Shown piece after piece: positions 9,194 through 20,925 of a stretch of 49,422 nucleotides of DNA; the first letter of the stretch is position 1; every line of letters begins with the position of its first letter. Position numbers and translations under genes: made by a program. This DNA is from Oceanobacillus massiliensis str. N'diop (lineage in GTDB: Bacteria; Bacillota; Bacilli; Bacillales; Amphibacillaceae). The notes beneath the pieces are model-generated. The model had not been told where the DNA came from and did no database searches. It saw only the letters and a program-made list of their open reading frames with translations. The stretch is from positions 1,129,934-1,179,355 of the forward strand of contig NZ_HE610976.1 in the NCBI RefSeq assembly GCF_000285495.1, in the 5' to 3' direction.

Positions 9194-9550
9194 GTGGGAA
9201 ACAGAGAAATTTTTGACCAGGTCTCTGATATGGAAAAGCAGATTGGTGAGCTATATGAGCAATTGGGTGATTTGAAGGGCAAGCTAAGTGATCTGCTTGA
9301 GGAAAATCACCGGCTTGCCGTTGAAAATCATAATTTACGTCACCATCTGGAAGACCATACAGAAGCGATAAGTGAAAAAACTGCCACAAAAGGGTCTGGA
9401 TCTTCCAAAGGAAACCATCCAGGTGAGGGTTACGATAATCTGGCCAGGCTTTATGAAGAAGGGTTTCATATTTGTAATCTGGAATTTGGCAGTCCAAGAA
9501 GGAATGAGGATTGTATATTCTGTCTTGATTTTTTTGACAAAACAAAATAG
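9194..9550 (+). CDS. yabA: DNA replication initiation control protein YabA
   Basis: YabA limits replication initiation by binding DnaA and the beta clamp DnaN. The first 60 residues have the heptad pattern of the tetramerising leucine zipper. After a low-complexity Gly/Ser linker comes the zinc domain with H92, C94, C107 and C110 (FHICN and CIFCL) that contacts DnaA and DnaN. I use the GTG at 9194 because [10 protein letters not shown] aligns with the B. subtilis N-terminus and GAGGTGAG ends 5 bp upstream; the GTG at 9188 overlaps that site. Confidence 0.93.
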   Translation: MGNREIFDQVSDMEKQIGELYEQLGDLKGKLSDLLEENHRLAVENHNLRHHLEDHTEAISEKTATKGSGSSKGNHPGEGYDNLARLYEEGFHICNLEFGSPRRNEDCIFCLDFFDKTK

Positions 9551-9713
9551 ACAGGTTTTCTAAAAGGGAAGGGCATACGCCACTCACCTTTAGAGGGCCT
9601 CCCCTGCTGTCTCATATAGAGGCAGCTTTCTTTTCAATTCGGTGATTTCCAAAAGATTGAATATCAGCTTAACGATATAGGTAAGCAACTGGAAACAATA
9701 TAAGGAGTTAATG

Positions 9714-10457
9714 ATGGTACAGTTATTTGATGATGAAAGACTTGATTATTTATTGAATGATGAACATATGCAAATTATTCAAAGTCCGACGGCATTTGCA
9801 TTTTCCCTTGATGCCGTTTTGCTTGCCAATTTCGCATATGTACCGGCAAAAAGGGGTTCGATATTGGATTTGTGTACAGGAAATGGGGTTATCCCTCTCC
9901 TTTTATCCAAACGAACGCGGGCTAATATTACTGGTGTAGAGATTCAGGAGAGAATCTATCAGATGGCTGCACGCAATATTGAGCTGAATGGACTTAATGC
10001 CCAATTAGATATCGTTCATGGCGACTTAAAAGAAATGCAGCCTGTACTGGGGCAGAGCTGTTTTGATGTCGTAACCTGCAATCCCCCTTACTTTAAAACC
10101 CCTTCTGTAACGGAACATAATCATAATGAATTCCTGACGATTGCCAGACATGAAGTTTATTGCACGTTAGAGGATGTCGTTAAAGCCTGTAAATTGCATG
10201 TTCGGCCAGGTGGGAAGGTTGCAATGGTACACAGGCCGGGACGCCTCGTAGATATCATGGAGCTTTTCCGAAAATATAATGTGGAACCGAAGCGGATGAG
10301 ACTGGTCTATCCAAAAAGAGGCAAGGAAGCCAATATGCTTTTGATAGAAGGTGTGCGTGATGGGAAAGCCGACTTAAAGATATTGCCTCCATTATATATT
10401 TATGAAAATGATGGTTCTTATACGAAGGAAGCAGAGGGAATCATTTATGGAAAATGA
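9714..10457 (+). CDS. yabB: tRNA1(Val) adenine(37)-N6-methyltransferase family protein
   Basis: A SAM-dependent methyltransferase of the TrmN6 group, which in other bacteria methylates A37 of a tRNA. SAM motif I reads [14 protein letters not shown], and the catalytic motif for exocyclic amine methylation, NPPY, lies in [12 protein letters not shown]. The ATG at 9714 ([13 protein letters not shown]) has better spacing from AAGGAG than the ATG at 9711 and matches the B. subtilis start. Its 3' end overlaps yazA by 11 bp. The exact tRNA substrate here is inferred from the family. Confidence 0.92.
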   Translation: MVQLFDDERLDYLLNDEHMQIIQSPTAFAFSLDAVLLANFAYVPAKRGSILDLCTGNGVIPLLLSKRTRANITGVEIQERIYQMAARNIELNGLNAQLDIVHGDLKEMQPVLGQSCFDVVTCNPPYFKTPSVTEHNHNEFLTIARHEVYCTLEDVVKACKLHVRPGGKVAMVHRPGRLVDIMELFRKYNVEPKRMRLVYPKRGKEANMLLIEGVRDGKADLKILPPLYIYENDGSYTKEAEGIIYGK

Positions 10458-10698
10458 GCATGTTGTATATATGCTGCGCTGCAAGGATGATTCGCTCTAT
10501 ACCGGCTACACGAATAATCTCGAACACCGGTTGAAGATGCATGAAAGTGGTAAAGGTGCGAAGTATACTAGAGGCAGAGGTCCGTTTAAAGTCGTTTTTG
10601 TTGAAAGATTTTCCTCGAAAGAAGCGGCGATGCAGAAGGAATACCAGATAAAACAGCTTTCCCGAAAAGAAAAAATGCAACTCATTCAAGATTGTTAA
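10447..10698 (+). CDS. yazA: GIY-YIG nuclease family protein YazA
   Basis: An 83-residue single-domain GIY-YIG protein. The motif appears as VVYMLRC...LYTGYTNN, with the conserved arginine in [18 protein letters not shown] and the glutamate in [15 protein letters not shown]. Stand-alone proteins of this kind have unknown substrates, though the fold is that of structure-specific nucleases. The ATG at 10447 follows an AGAGGGA site and lies inside the end of yabB, so the two are translationally coupled; an upstream in-frame ATG lacks family support. Confidence 0.92.
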   Translation: MENEHVVYMLRCKDDSLYTGYTNNLEHRLKMHESGKGAKYTRGRGPFKVVFVERFSSKEAAMQKEYQIKQLSRKEKMQLIQDC

Positions 10699-10713
10699 AG
10701 GAAGGTCTGACAT

Positions 10714-11589
10714 ATGAACGTACAAAAGAGCTTTGACGATGAAACACAGGGTGCACTTTATGTTGTTCCCACTCCAATCGGAAACCTGGAGGATATTACA
10801 TATCGAGCATTGAATATTTTGCGGTCTGCTAATCTAATTGCTGCAGAGGATACGAGGAATACGAGGAAGCTCCTGAATCATTTTGATATTCCAACTTCAT
10901 TAATCAGCTACCATGAACACAATAAGCTGGCACGGGAGGATCAATTACTCGAACGGATTGAAAATGGGGAGCTGATTGCTGTTGTCAGTGATGCCGGCAT
11001 GCCGGCTATATCGGATCCGGGTTTTGAGATTGTTCAGGCAGCTATTGAAAGGGAGCTGAAAGTCGTCGTTCTGCCTGGAGCAAATGCTGCGTTATGCGGA
11101 CTTGTCGGTTCCGGTCTTCCCGCAGAAGAATTTTATTTCTATGGATTTCTGCCCCGGAAGAAGAAAGATAAGACAGCAGAATTGGACCGGCTTAAGGGTC
11201 TGCGCGCAACCCTGCTATTTTATGAATCACCTTATCGAATAAAGGATACCTTGAAGGCGATTCAGGACGTATTTGGTTCCAGGAGAATTGCACTGGCCCG
11301 GGAGCTCACAAAGCGATTTGAAGAATTTATCCGCGGAACGACAGACGAGCTGCTCATATGGGCGGAAGCGAATGAGATGCGGGGGGAATTTGTGATCATC
11401 GTTGAAGGCGGGGATGAAAGTGAACAATCGGCAGAGGATGCGGAATGGTGGAGAGAAATGACCATTATGGAACATGTCGACTATTATATCGAATTGGACA
11501 AACTATCGAGTAAAGATGCGATTAAGCAAGTAGCTGTCGACAGGAATGTTCCGAAAAGGGATGTCTATCAAGCCTACCATATTGAATAA
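10714..11589 (+). CDS. rsmI: 16S rRNA (cytidine(1402)-2'-O)-methyltransferase RsmI
   Basis: RsmI methylates the ribose of C1402 in the decoding centre of 16S rRNA. The tetrapyrrole-methylase-type fold begins with LYVVPTPIGNLEDIT, followed by AAEDTRNTRKLL and the SAM loop VSDAGMPAISDPG. The 291 residues are normal for the family. It closes the yabB-yazA-rsmI group; a strong bidirectional terminator separates it from the opposing abrB gene. Confidence 0.96.
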   Translation: MNVQKSFDDETQGALYVVPTPIGNLEDITYRALNILRSANLIAAEDTRNTRKLLNHFDIPTSLISYHEHNKLAREDQLLERIENGELIAVVSDAGMPAISDPGFEIVQAAIERELKVVVLPGANAALCGLVGSGLPAEEFYFYGFLPRKKKDKTAELDRLKGLRATLLFYESPYRIKDTLKAIQDVFGSRRIALARELTKRFEEFIRGTTDELLIWAEANEMRGEFVIIVEGGDESEQSAEDAEWWREMTIMEHVDYYIELDKLSSKDAIKQVAVDRNVPKRDVYQAYHIE

Positions 11590-11599
11590 GGGAAAGCAT

Positions 11600-11634
11600 A
11601 AAAAGAGCTGACGCGTACTGTATCAGCTCTTTTT
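11600..11634. terminator. Bidirectional terminator between rsmI and abrB
   Basis: AAAAAGAGCTGA (11600-11611) pairs perfectly with TCAGCTCTTTTT (11623-11634), giving a T-run on either strand. It can therefore serve both converging transcripts. Confidence 0.9.
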
Positions 11635-11687
11635 GCGAGTTCGTATTTTGTTTATTTCGTTTATTTTGCTTAAAAAAATGGCAATAC

Positions 11688-11963
11688 TTATTTTATCCGG
11701 GTTTGTATTTCATCCAACAGTGTCTTTGCACCCTCTAAACTGAGGACTAGCTTGCCATCGGCCAACGTCAGATTTTCGTCTGAAACTTCACCTGTAATCT
11801 GACAAGTCATATTAGGTTTGTATTTCTTTAAGACAATCCTGTCGTTATCCACGTAGATTTCCATTGTATCTTTTTCATGGATATCCAGTGTACGACGAAG
11901 TTCAATAGGTATGACCACCCGACCCAGTTCATCGACTTTACGTACAATTCCAGTAGACTTCAT
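11688..11963 (-). CDS. abrB: Transition-state regulator AbrB
   Basis: AbrB represses many stationary-phase and sporulation genes during growth and is itself shut off by Spo0A. The 91-residue product has the swapped-hairpin DNA-binding domain (STGIVRKVDELGRVVIPIELR) and a C-terminal oligomerisation domain with C54 at the same position as in B. subtilis. I chose the ATG at 11963, preceded by AGGGGAGG, over a longer frame from 11999. It is one of four genes on the minus strand. The AT-rich leader of spoVG in this window is a likely target, by analogy with B. subtilis. Confidence 0.95.
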   Translation of the reverse strand: MKSTGIVRKVDELGRVVIPIELRRTLDIHEKDTMEIYVDNDRIVLKKYKPNMTCQITGEVSDENLTLADGKLVLSLEGAKTLLDEIQTRIK

Positions 11964-14310
<2,347 letters not shown>

Positions 14311-14408
14311 CATCCGCCAGTTTTTGCACTTGTTAGGGATCGGATCTGCCTTTTTTTCCAGGACGGGACAGGGGTATTTCTGCCATAAATCTATAATTGA
14401 TTATCATA

Positions 14409-14440
14409 CCCTGCTAAAAGCCTTAGCAGGGTGTTTCTTT
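14409..14440 (+). terminator. Terminator after metG
   Basis: CCCTGCTAA (14409-14417) pairs with TTAGCAGGG (14423-14431) and a T-rich tail follows. Confidence 0.8.
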
Positions 14441-14517
14441 AGCTGTTGTGTATGGCGTTTTATATAGCACTCCCAAATACCAGACAGCCAAATTAAAAAA
14501 GGAAAAGGATGAGCATG

Positions 14518-15288
14518 ATGCTATTTGATACACATGTACATTTAAATGCAGAACAGTTTGCAGAAGATCGTGAAGAAACGATTAAGCGGGCATTTGACGC
14601 AGGTGTCAACTATATGGTTGTCGTCGGCTTTGACCGTGAGACAATCCCGCTTGCACTTGAAATAGCAGAACAAAATGAAACGATTTATGCAGCAGTCGGC
14701 TGGCACCCAGTTGATGCGATTGATATGACAGAAGAAGACCTAGCCTGGATAGAGGAATTATCAAGCCATCCGAAAGTAGTTGCAATCGGTGAAATGGGGC
14801 TTGACTACCACTGGGATAAGTCACCAAAGGACATCCAAAAAGAGGTGCTTCGCAAGCAAATTCGATTGGCGAAAAAAGTACGTATGCCAATCATCATCCA
14901 CAACCGGGAAGCGACGGAGGATATCATTCAAATTCTCAAAGAGGAAGATGCAAAAGAGATAGGTGGCGTCATGCACTGCTATAACGACTCTGTCGATTTT
15001 ATACAGGAATGCTTGGATATGAACTTCTACATCTCCCTTGGAGGCCCTGTCACCTTTAAAAACGCTCCGCTTCCGAAAGAAGTTGCCAAACAGGTGCCAC
15101 TGGACAGACTATTGGTTGAGACAGATGCACCATTTTTAGCACCCCATCCGAATCGGGGAAAGCGAAATGAACCAGCTTATGTGAAGCTGGTGGCAGAAAA
15201 GATAGCTGAATTAAGGGAAATGGATGTTGAAGAAATTAGTGATATTACGACAAAAAACGGGCTGAAGTTTTTTGGGATAAACGGATAG
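14518..15288 (+). CDS. tatD: TatD family metal-dependent hydrolase
   Basis: A TIM-barrel metallohydrolase of the TatD family (YabD in B. subtilis), with DNase or exonuclease activity in characterised members. Metal ligands are visible: HVH near the N-terminus (FDTHVHLN), glutamate in AIGEMGLDYHW, histidines in IIIHNREA and VMHCYND, and aspartate in VETDAPFLAPHP. Three ATGs cluster at 14509, 14515 and 14518; the last gives the family start MLFDTH and is well spaced from AAAGGA, although 14515 is possible. Terminators on both sides make it a single-gene unit. Confidence 0.93.
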   Translation: MLFDTHVHLNAEQFAEDREETIKRAFDAGVNYMVVVGFDRETIPLALEIAEQNETIYAAVGWHPVDAIDMTEEDLAWIEELSSHPKVVAIGEMGLDYHWDKSPKDIQKEVLRKQIRLAKKVRMPIIIHNREATEDIIQILKEEDAKEIGGVMHCYNDSVDFIQECLDMNFYISLGGPVTFKNAPLPKEVAKQVPLDRLLVETDAPFLAPHPNRGKRNEPAYVKLVAEKIAELREMDVEEISDITTKNGLKFFGING

Positions 15289-15346
15289 TTATTGCATCCT
15301 TACAGTAAAATTTATGTAATATTTGCTGCTGTTTTTGATGGAAATC

Positions 15347-15378
15347 AAGGGATTGATACACAAGTCAATCCCTTTTTT
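15347..15378 (+). terminator. Terminator after tatD
   Basis: AAGGGATTGA (15347-15356) pairs with TCAATCCCTT (15365-15374), followed by a T-run. Confidence 0.88.
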
Positions 15379-15501
15379 ACATTTTTTGTTACAATCTCCA
15401 ACTCCTGCCATATCAGTCATTCGCGCCACATTTTTCCTTTATTTTCTCAAATGGACAGGCGTATGTAATAAAACTGTAAAGTAATCGTAAACGGAATTGC
15501 T

Positions 15502-15530
15502 TTGACTTTGCCTATTACAGTCCATATAAT
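15502..15530 (+). promoter_or_regulatory. Sigma-A promoter of yabE
   Basis: TTGACT (15502-15507) and TATAAT (15525-15530) are separated by exactly 17 bp. TAAGGAGG follows shortly before the yabE start. Confidence 0.8.
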
Positions 15531-15555
15531 CGATTGGGAATAAGGAGGCAGGAGC

Positions 15556-16785
15556 ATGCGAATTTTTTCAAAGCTAATGCCGGCATCGAAAATGAAGCTG
15601 GTTATTTCGGGTATTGGTGTTATGGCGCTACTTGTATTTTCTGGATTTGTACTATTTGAAGCAACGAAAGCGGAAGTAGTTTTTGCAAAGGACGGAAAAG
15701 AGCAAACGGTTAATACACACACAAATACTGTAGAAGGCTTGCTTGATGAACTAGGAATAACCGTTGGAGAACATGATGTTCTATCCCATGATTTGGAGCA
15801 GTTAATCGAAAACGGAATGAAAATTAATTATGATGCCGCCAAGGAAGTAGTTGTAAGCATCGATGGAAAAGAAGAGACTTACTATACTACCGCTGAAACA
15901 ATTGAAGCGTTTCTGGCAGAAGAGAATCTTTCATTCACAGATCATGATGTTATGTCACATAGTGCAACAGAAGCAACCGAAGATGGATTACATATAGAAG
16001 TTTCAACTGCATACGAGGTTACCATCCATGACGGCGAACAAGCGAAAAAGGTATGGGCAACAGACGAAACAGTAGGCGAATTGCTTGCCAAAGCGCAGGT
16101 AAGATATGACCAGAACAGTGCTGATAAAATTGAGCCTGCACTGGATGCGAAGGTGAAAAAGGGCAACGATATTTCAATCGTGCGTGTCACGGAAGAAGAA
16201 GAGGTTGTTACAGAATCACTTGCATTTGATACAGAGAAACGTGAGGATGATTCTCTTCTGAAAGGCAAAGAAGAAGTCATTTCTGAAGGCAAAGAGGGAA
16301 CGGTAAAGAAGGTATATAAAGTTACCAAAGAAAACGGCAAAGAGGTTGACCGTGAATTAATGGATGAAGAAGTCACAGACAGTGTCAATCGTGTTGTTGC
16401 TGTAGGAACAAAAGAAGAACCAAAGCAAGAAGCAAATCTCGTTACTTTAGCCAGCACAAAGTCAGATAAGGGAACTGGCGGTACTAGTAGCAGCGGCAAG
16501 ACGGTTACCATGACTGCCAGCGCCTTTACTGCAAGCTGCAGCGGCTGTTCGGGATATACTGCTACAGGAATTAATCTGAAAGCCAACCCGAATAAGAAGG
16601 TAATTGCCGTCGACCCAAGTGTTATTCCATTAGGAACTAAGGTATGGGTGGAAGGCTATGGAGAAGCGATTGCAGGTGACAGTGGCGGGCATATTAAAGG
16701 AAATCGTATTGATGTCCACGTCCCATCCAAATCTGCAGCCTATTCGTGGGGTGTAAAAACGGTTCAAGTTAAAATACTGGATTGA
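15556..16785 (+). CDS. yabE: Cell wall-active protein YabE (DUF348, G5 and 3D domains)
   Basis: YabE is a surface protein related to resuscitation-promoting factors and probably acts on peptidoglycan. Residues 1-36 hold one uncleaved-looking membrane anchor or signal (LVISGIGVMALLVFSGFVLF). DUF348 ubiquitin-like repeats follow, including the blocks beginning AEVVFAKDGK, AKEVVVSIDG and YEVTIHDG. Next comes a G5 domain at about residues 210-290. The 3D domain closes the protein, with its three aspartates in IAVDPS, AGDSGGHIKG and NRIDVHV. A Ser/Gly linker precedes the 3D domain. In B. subtilis yabE is controlled by an antisense RNA; I see no decisive promoter for one here. Confidence 0.94.
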   Translation: MRIFSKLMPASKMKLVISGIGVMALLVFSGFVLFEATKAEVVFAKDGKEQTVNTHTNTVEGLLDELGITVGEHDVLSHDLEQLIENGMKINYDAAKEVVVSIDGKEETYYTTAETIEAFLAEENLSFTDHDVMSHSATEATEDGLHIEVSTAYEVTIHDGEQAKKVWATDETVGELLAKAQVRYDQNSADKIEPALDAKVKKGNDISIVRVTEEEEVVTESLAFDTEKREDDSLLKGKEEVISEGKEGTVKKVYKVTKENGKEVDRELMDEEVTDSVNRVVAVGTKEEPKQEANLVTLASTKSDKGTGGTSSSGKTVTMTASAFTASCSGCSGYTATGINLKANPNKKVIAVDPSVIPLGTKVWVEGYGEAIAGDSGGHIKGNRIDVHVPSKSAAYSWGVKTVQVKILD

Positions 16786-16811
16786 TCATACAGTTACAAA
16801 GTATGGGAAAA

Positions 16812-16852
16812 AATGCTCTTATCATGCTATGATGATAAGAGCATTATTTTTT
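16812..16852 (+). terminator. Terminator between yabE and rnmV
   Basis: AATGCTCTTATCAT (16812-16825) pairs perfectly with ATGATAAGAGCATT (16832-16845) and a T-run follows. It ends only a few bases before the rnmV ribosome binding site. Confidence 0.88.
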
Positions 16853-16866
16853 ATGGAGGAAATAAC

Positions 16867-18304
<1,438 letters not shown>

Positions 18305-18306
18305 GG

Positions 18307-18344
18307 AAATAGCTATTGTCTCTATGAAGGCAGTGGCTATTTTT
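18307..18344 (+). terminator. Terminator after rsmA
   Basis: AAATAGCTATTG (18307-18318) pairs with CAGTGGCTATTT (18331-18342), with two G-T pairs, and T's follow. Confidence 0.78.
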
Positions 18345-18422
18345 AATATATCCGGATAACGATTCCGGCAAAGGGTCCAGTATTCAGATTCAAGCGTCGT
18401 GTGACTTAGCTTTCCATTAGGA

Positions 18423-18450
18423 ACAGGCGTATATGATTCCTCATAGTCTA
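18423..18450 (+). promoter_or_regulatory. Sigma-K promoter of yabG
   Basis: AC (18423-18424) and CATAGTCTA (18442-18450) are 17 bp apart, matching the sigma-K consensus (AC, 16-17 bp, CATANNNTA). In B. subtilis yabG is made in the mother cell under sigma-K. Confidence 0.65.
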
Positions 18451-18479
18451 TAGGAGATTGAAGTCTAAGAGGTGGATAT

Positions 18480-19349
18480 ATGGGTATAACTGTTGGAGAA
18501 CTTGTTACACGCAAATCCTATCATCATGATCTCCTGTTTCGTGTCGCTGAAATAAGAAAGGAAATAGCTGTTCTGCATGGGGAAGAGATGCGGCTTGAGG
18601 CAGATGCCCCAATCGAGGATCTTATTCCGGCAGAGGGCAGGGATATTGAGATGAGACAGGAGAAGGAAAAAGAGAAGGAAGAATATTCATTTCGTCTATT
18701 TCGTCAGGATTACCAGCTGATGAAGGAAAAAAGAAACTACAACGCAACGGATGGATATCTTCAAGATGCCCAATTTTTTCAATTGCCTGCAAAGGTATTG
18801 CATTTGGACGGGGACCAGACCTATTTGCGTAAATGTATATCCTTATATCAGCGTATCGGTCTGCAGGTACATGGTATCCATCTGAATGAAAAGGAAATGC
18901 CGAATGAGATTGCATCCCTAGTCGAGAGAATTCAGCCGGATATCATTGTCATTACAGGCCATGATGCCTATTCGAAAAATAAAGGGATGAAAAACGATCT
19001 GCGCGCATACCGGCATTCCAAATATTTTGCTGAAACAGTCCGGGAAGCAAGACGGATGAATCCTAATTTGGACCAGCTTGTTATTTTTGCCGGGGCCTGC
19101 CAGTCCCATTTTGAGTCCCTTATTCGTGCAGGAGCAAATTTTGCCAGTTCCCCTTCAAGGGTTAACATCCATGCACTCGATCCTGTTTATATTGCTGCAA
19201 AAATTGCTTATACACCGTTTATGGAAAGTGTTGGTGTATGGGATGTCCTGAGAAATACCCTCACTGGTGAAAAAGGGATGGGGGGAGTTGAGACAAGGGG
19301 TATACTCCGGACAGGTATACCGTATCTTGAAGAGAAGGAAGAAGAATAG
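18480..19349 (+). CDS. yabG: Sporulation-specific protease YabG
   Basis: YabG is a mother-cell protease that trims spore coat and cortex-associated proteins and prepares some for cross-linking. The 289-residue length fits the family. An SH3-like N-terminus is followed by a charged stretch (EKEKEKEE) and then the protease domain. Candidate catalytic residues are H161 in VITGHDAYSK and C207 in IFAGACQSHFES. The site AAGAGGTGG precedes the ATG, and a sigma-K type promoter lies 30-57 bp upstream. Confidence 0.94.
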   Translation: MGITVGELVTRKSYHHDLLFRVAEIRKEIAVLHGEEMRLEADAPIEDLIPAEGRDIEMRQEKEKEKEEYSFRLFRQDYQLMKEKRNYNATDGYLQDAQFFQLPAKVLHLDGDQTYLRKCISLYQRIGLQVHGIHLNEKEMPNEIASLVERIQPDIIVITGHDAYSKNKGMKNDLRAYRHSKYFAETVREARRMNPNLDQLVIFAGACQSHFESLIRAGANFASSPSRVNIHALDPVYIAAKIAYTPFMESVGVWDVLRNTLTGEKGMGGVETRGILRTGIPYLEEKEEE

Positions 19350-19483
19350 GGAGGATTTGTCTTATCCATTAGGGTAAGACTCCTCCGATTTTATTTGGGA
19401 CAAGTTTTCATATTTTTTTCACTTATAACATACATATATTGTTAACAATTACAAATAATATAGGAAATAGACAAATTTTATTG

Positions 19484-19513
19484 TTGACAGAAAAAAAGAC
19501 TTACTGATATAAT
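19484..19513 (+). promoter_or_regulatory. Upstream veg promoter (sigma-A)
   Basis: A perfect TTGACA (19484-19489) and a perfect TATAAT (19508-19513) are 18 bp apart, with an A/T-rich upstream region. This is the first of two tandem promoters. Confidence 0.8.
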
Positions 19514-19525
19514 ATTAAGTTTTAT

Positions 19526-19554
19526 TTGACTGTTGGACGTGTTTATGGTAAAAT
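19526..19554 (+). promoter_or_regulatory. Downstream veg promoter (sigma-A, extended -10)
   Basis: TTGACT (19526-19531) and TAAAAT (19549-19554) are 17 bp apart, and the -10 is preceded by TGG, an extended -10 element. The arrangement resembles the tandem vegI and vegII sites of B. subtilis. Confidence 0.75.
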
Positions 19555-19576
19555 AAAATCAGTGAGGTGGAGTCTA

Positions 19577-19840
19577 GTGGCTAAAACATTAATCGAAATT
19601 AAGCAAGGTCTTGAATGTCATGTTGGTAAACGGTTGAAATTAAAAGCCAACGGCGGAAGAAGGAAAACGGTTATTCGTTCGGGAATCTTAGCAGAAACGT
19701 ATCCTTCTGTGTTTATTGTTGAGCTTGACCAAGACGAAAATGCATTCGAACGTGTTTCATACAGCTATGCAGACGTATTAACAGAAACGGTGGAATTGAA
19801 TTTCCTCGACGGAAATAAAGCTATACTTATGGAACAGTAG
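19577..19840 (+). CDS. veg: Veg protein
   Basis: Veg is a small, highly expressed protein (87 residues here) linked in B. subtilis to biofilm matrix expression; its molecular action is not settled. The block [26 protein letters not shown] is split here by a few changes but is unmistakable. The start is a GTG at 19577 with GTGAGGTGG upstream; the longer frame from 19526 would start inside the promoter. Two strong tandem promoters precede it and a terminator overlaps its stop codon. Confidence 0.95.
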   Translation: MAKTLIEIKQGLECHVGKRLKLKANGGRRKTVIRSGILAETYPSVFIVELDQDENAFERVSYSYADVLTETVELNFLDGNKAILMEQ

Positions 19841-19862
19841 ACAATGTCTGCTGTTTCTTTTT
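19835..19862 (+). terminator. Terminator overlapping the veg stop codon
   Basis: CAGTAGAC (19835-19842) pairs with GTCTGCTG (19846-19853) and TTTCTTTTT follows. The left arm includes the veg stop codon. Confidence 0.7.
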
Positions 19863-20018
19863 GTTTTTCAATTGCGAGTGTCGTTAATTGGGATTCGTTC
19901 CCGCATTTGACTGCATTATCCTTTCTTGCGTATATCTGACTGGGGTTTATTTTAGGAAATGGCATAAGCTATAGATGTCGTAAGGAAACAGCTCAGGACA
20001 GAAAGGGGTTGTTCTTTC

Positions 20019-20198
20019 ATGGGTAGACGCAGAGGGATCATGTCAGACCAATTGAAAGAAGAAATTGCCAAAGAGTTAGGGTTTTACGACACGGTACAAC
20101 AAGAAGGCTGGGGCGGCATCAAAGCAAGGGATGCCGGTAACATGGTGAAACGTGCTATTGAAATAGCTGAACAAAATATGCAAAAAGGCAATTCCTAA
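20019..20198 (+). CDS. sspF: Small acid-soluble spore protein SspF (alpha/beta-type related)
   Basis: This 59-codon gene encodes a minor small acid-soluble spore protein, made in the forespore and expected to bind DNA. The protein starts [17 protein letters not shown], followed by ELGFYDTV, a [15 protein letters not shown] block and RAIEIAEQ, closely matching B. subtilis SspF. AAAGGGG lies about 11 bp before the ATG. I looked for a sigma-G or sigma-F promoter in 19870-20010 and found none I would defend. It lies between veg and ispE, as in B. subtilis. Confidence 0.95.
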   Translation: MGRRRGIMSDQLKEEIAKELGFYDTVQQEGWGGIKARDAGNMVKRAIEIAEQNMQKGNS

Positions 20199-20213
20199 GG
20201 GGATTGTCTTTTT
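20183..20213 (+). terminator. Terminator overlapping the sspF 3' end
   Basis: AAAAGGCAATTCC (20183-20195) pairs with GGGATTGTCTTTT (20200-20212), with two G-T pairs, and the T-run continues. The left arm lies in the last codons of sspF. Confidence 0.78.
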
Positions 20214-20293
20214 GTTCGTTTAAGCTGGCTGTTTTCTCTATGATTGTTGTTTTTACATAAAATATATAAACAGCGAGGTAATTTGATAATGAG

Positions 20294-20504
20294 CTTTATC
20301 CCCGCTCCGGAAATACACTGCGCTTTCCGCGGGCTCGCGCTAAGCCTCCTCGCTCGCAAAGTAAGCTCTCTGCGGGGTCTTAGCGTCTTCGCTTTCCCGC
20401 AGGACAAGTAAGGCTGCGGCAGCAAGACATCGCACGCAGAAATTGCGAATGCAATTTCAAGGAGTCTCCGTGTATTTCCTCCGCTATGATTTGGCTTTCT
20501 GAAT
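20294..20504 (+). repeat. Class A intergenic repeat, copy A1 (long form)
   Basis: This repeat has nested complementary arms: GGAAATACAC (20309-20318) with GTGTATTTCC (20470-20479), GCGGG (20329-20333) with CCCGC (20396-20400), and CGCTAAG (20338-20344) with CTTAGCG (20379-20385). It carries a 59-nt insert (20404-20462) absent from copy A3, which contains the palindrome AAATTGC/GCAATTT. It is followed 36 bp later by a class B copy in inverted orientation. Confidence 0.9.
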
Positions 20505-20540
20505 CAATTACTGATAATTATGAAGCTGATTGATTGGAGC

Positions 20541-20700
20541 GCAGGGCAGTCGACTCCAGCGGGAAAAGCAACAGCTGAAGATCCCGCAGGAAGTGGGTTT
20601 CTTCCGAGGAAGCTGAAGCGTTGCCCGCGGAAAGCGACTGCCCGGAGCGGAAATCGGCCGTTGCTGTTATGTCGCAGTTTTTATCAAATACAAGGTTAGA
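20541..20700 (-). repeat. Class B intergenic repeat, copy B2
   Basis: The outer arms are GGGCAGTCG (20544-20552) and CGACTGCCC (20635-20643); inner arms are GCGGG with CCCGC and GCAAC with GTTGC. Read on the minus strand it shares with class A the strings GCTTTCCGCGGGC and CCCGC(A/T)GGAGTC, so the two classes are relatives in opposite orientation. Apart from these repeats I see nothing in 20214-20860; the short open frames there are translations of the repeats. Confidence 0.9.
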
Positions 20701-20869
20701 AATAACAACAATACTTACGAAAAGAGCATTCTCGTTTTGCTCTGTTTTATGATGACCGGTAATGGGCAGGTGTTTCCTATCTGCAGAATTGACAAGCCTG
20801 GTGAGAAGGAAGGCGTTTCTTGGCAAAGCCCCTTTCAACTTCACTCTTGTCGCCTCGCTTTTCTTATTA

Positions 20870-20878
20870 TGGTACAAT
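20870..20878 (+). promoter_or_regulatory. Possible extended -10 promoter of ispE
   Basis: TGG followed by TACAAT (20873-20878) forms an extended -10 element 47 bp before ispE. No convincing -35 is seen. Confidence 0.4.
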
Positions 20879-20925
20879 TATCTATATTTTTAGCGCGCGG
20901 ATTATGCAGCAAGGTAGGTGATAAG

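Noticed and set aside
15942-16586. A 214-codon open frame on the minus strand within yabE
   Set aside because: It is a low-complexity Ser/Thr/Val-rich mirror of the Glu/Lys-rich G5 region of yabE, with no ribosome binding site or recognisable domain. An antisense RNA to yabE is known in B. subtilis, but I cannot show its promoter here.
19870-20010. Sigma-G promoter for sspF
   Set aside because: CATAAGCTA-like and GTATA-like strings exist but not at workable spacing, so no call is made.
20294-20700. CRISPR array
   Set aside because: The repeats are long, inverted, few in number and not evenly spaced by unique spacers, and there are no cas genes nearby.
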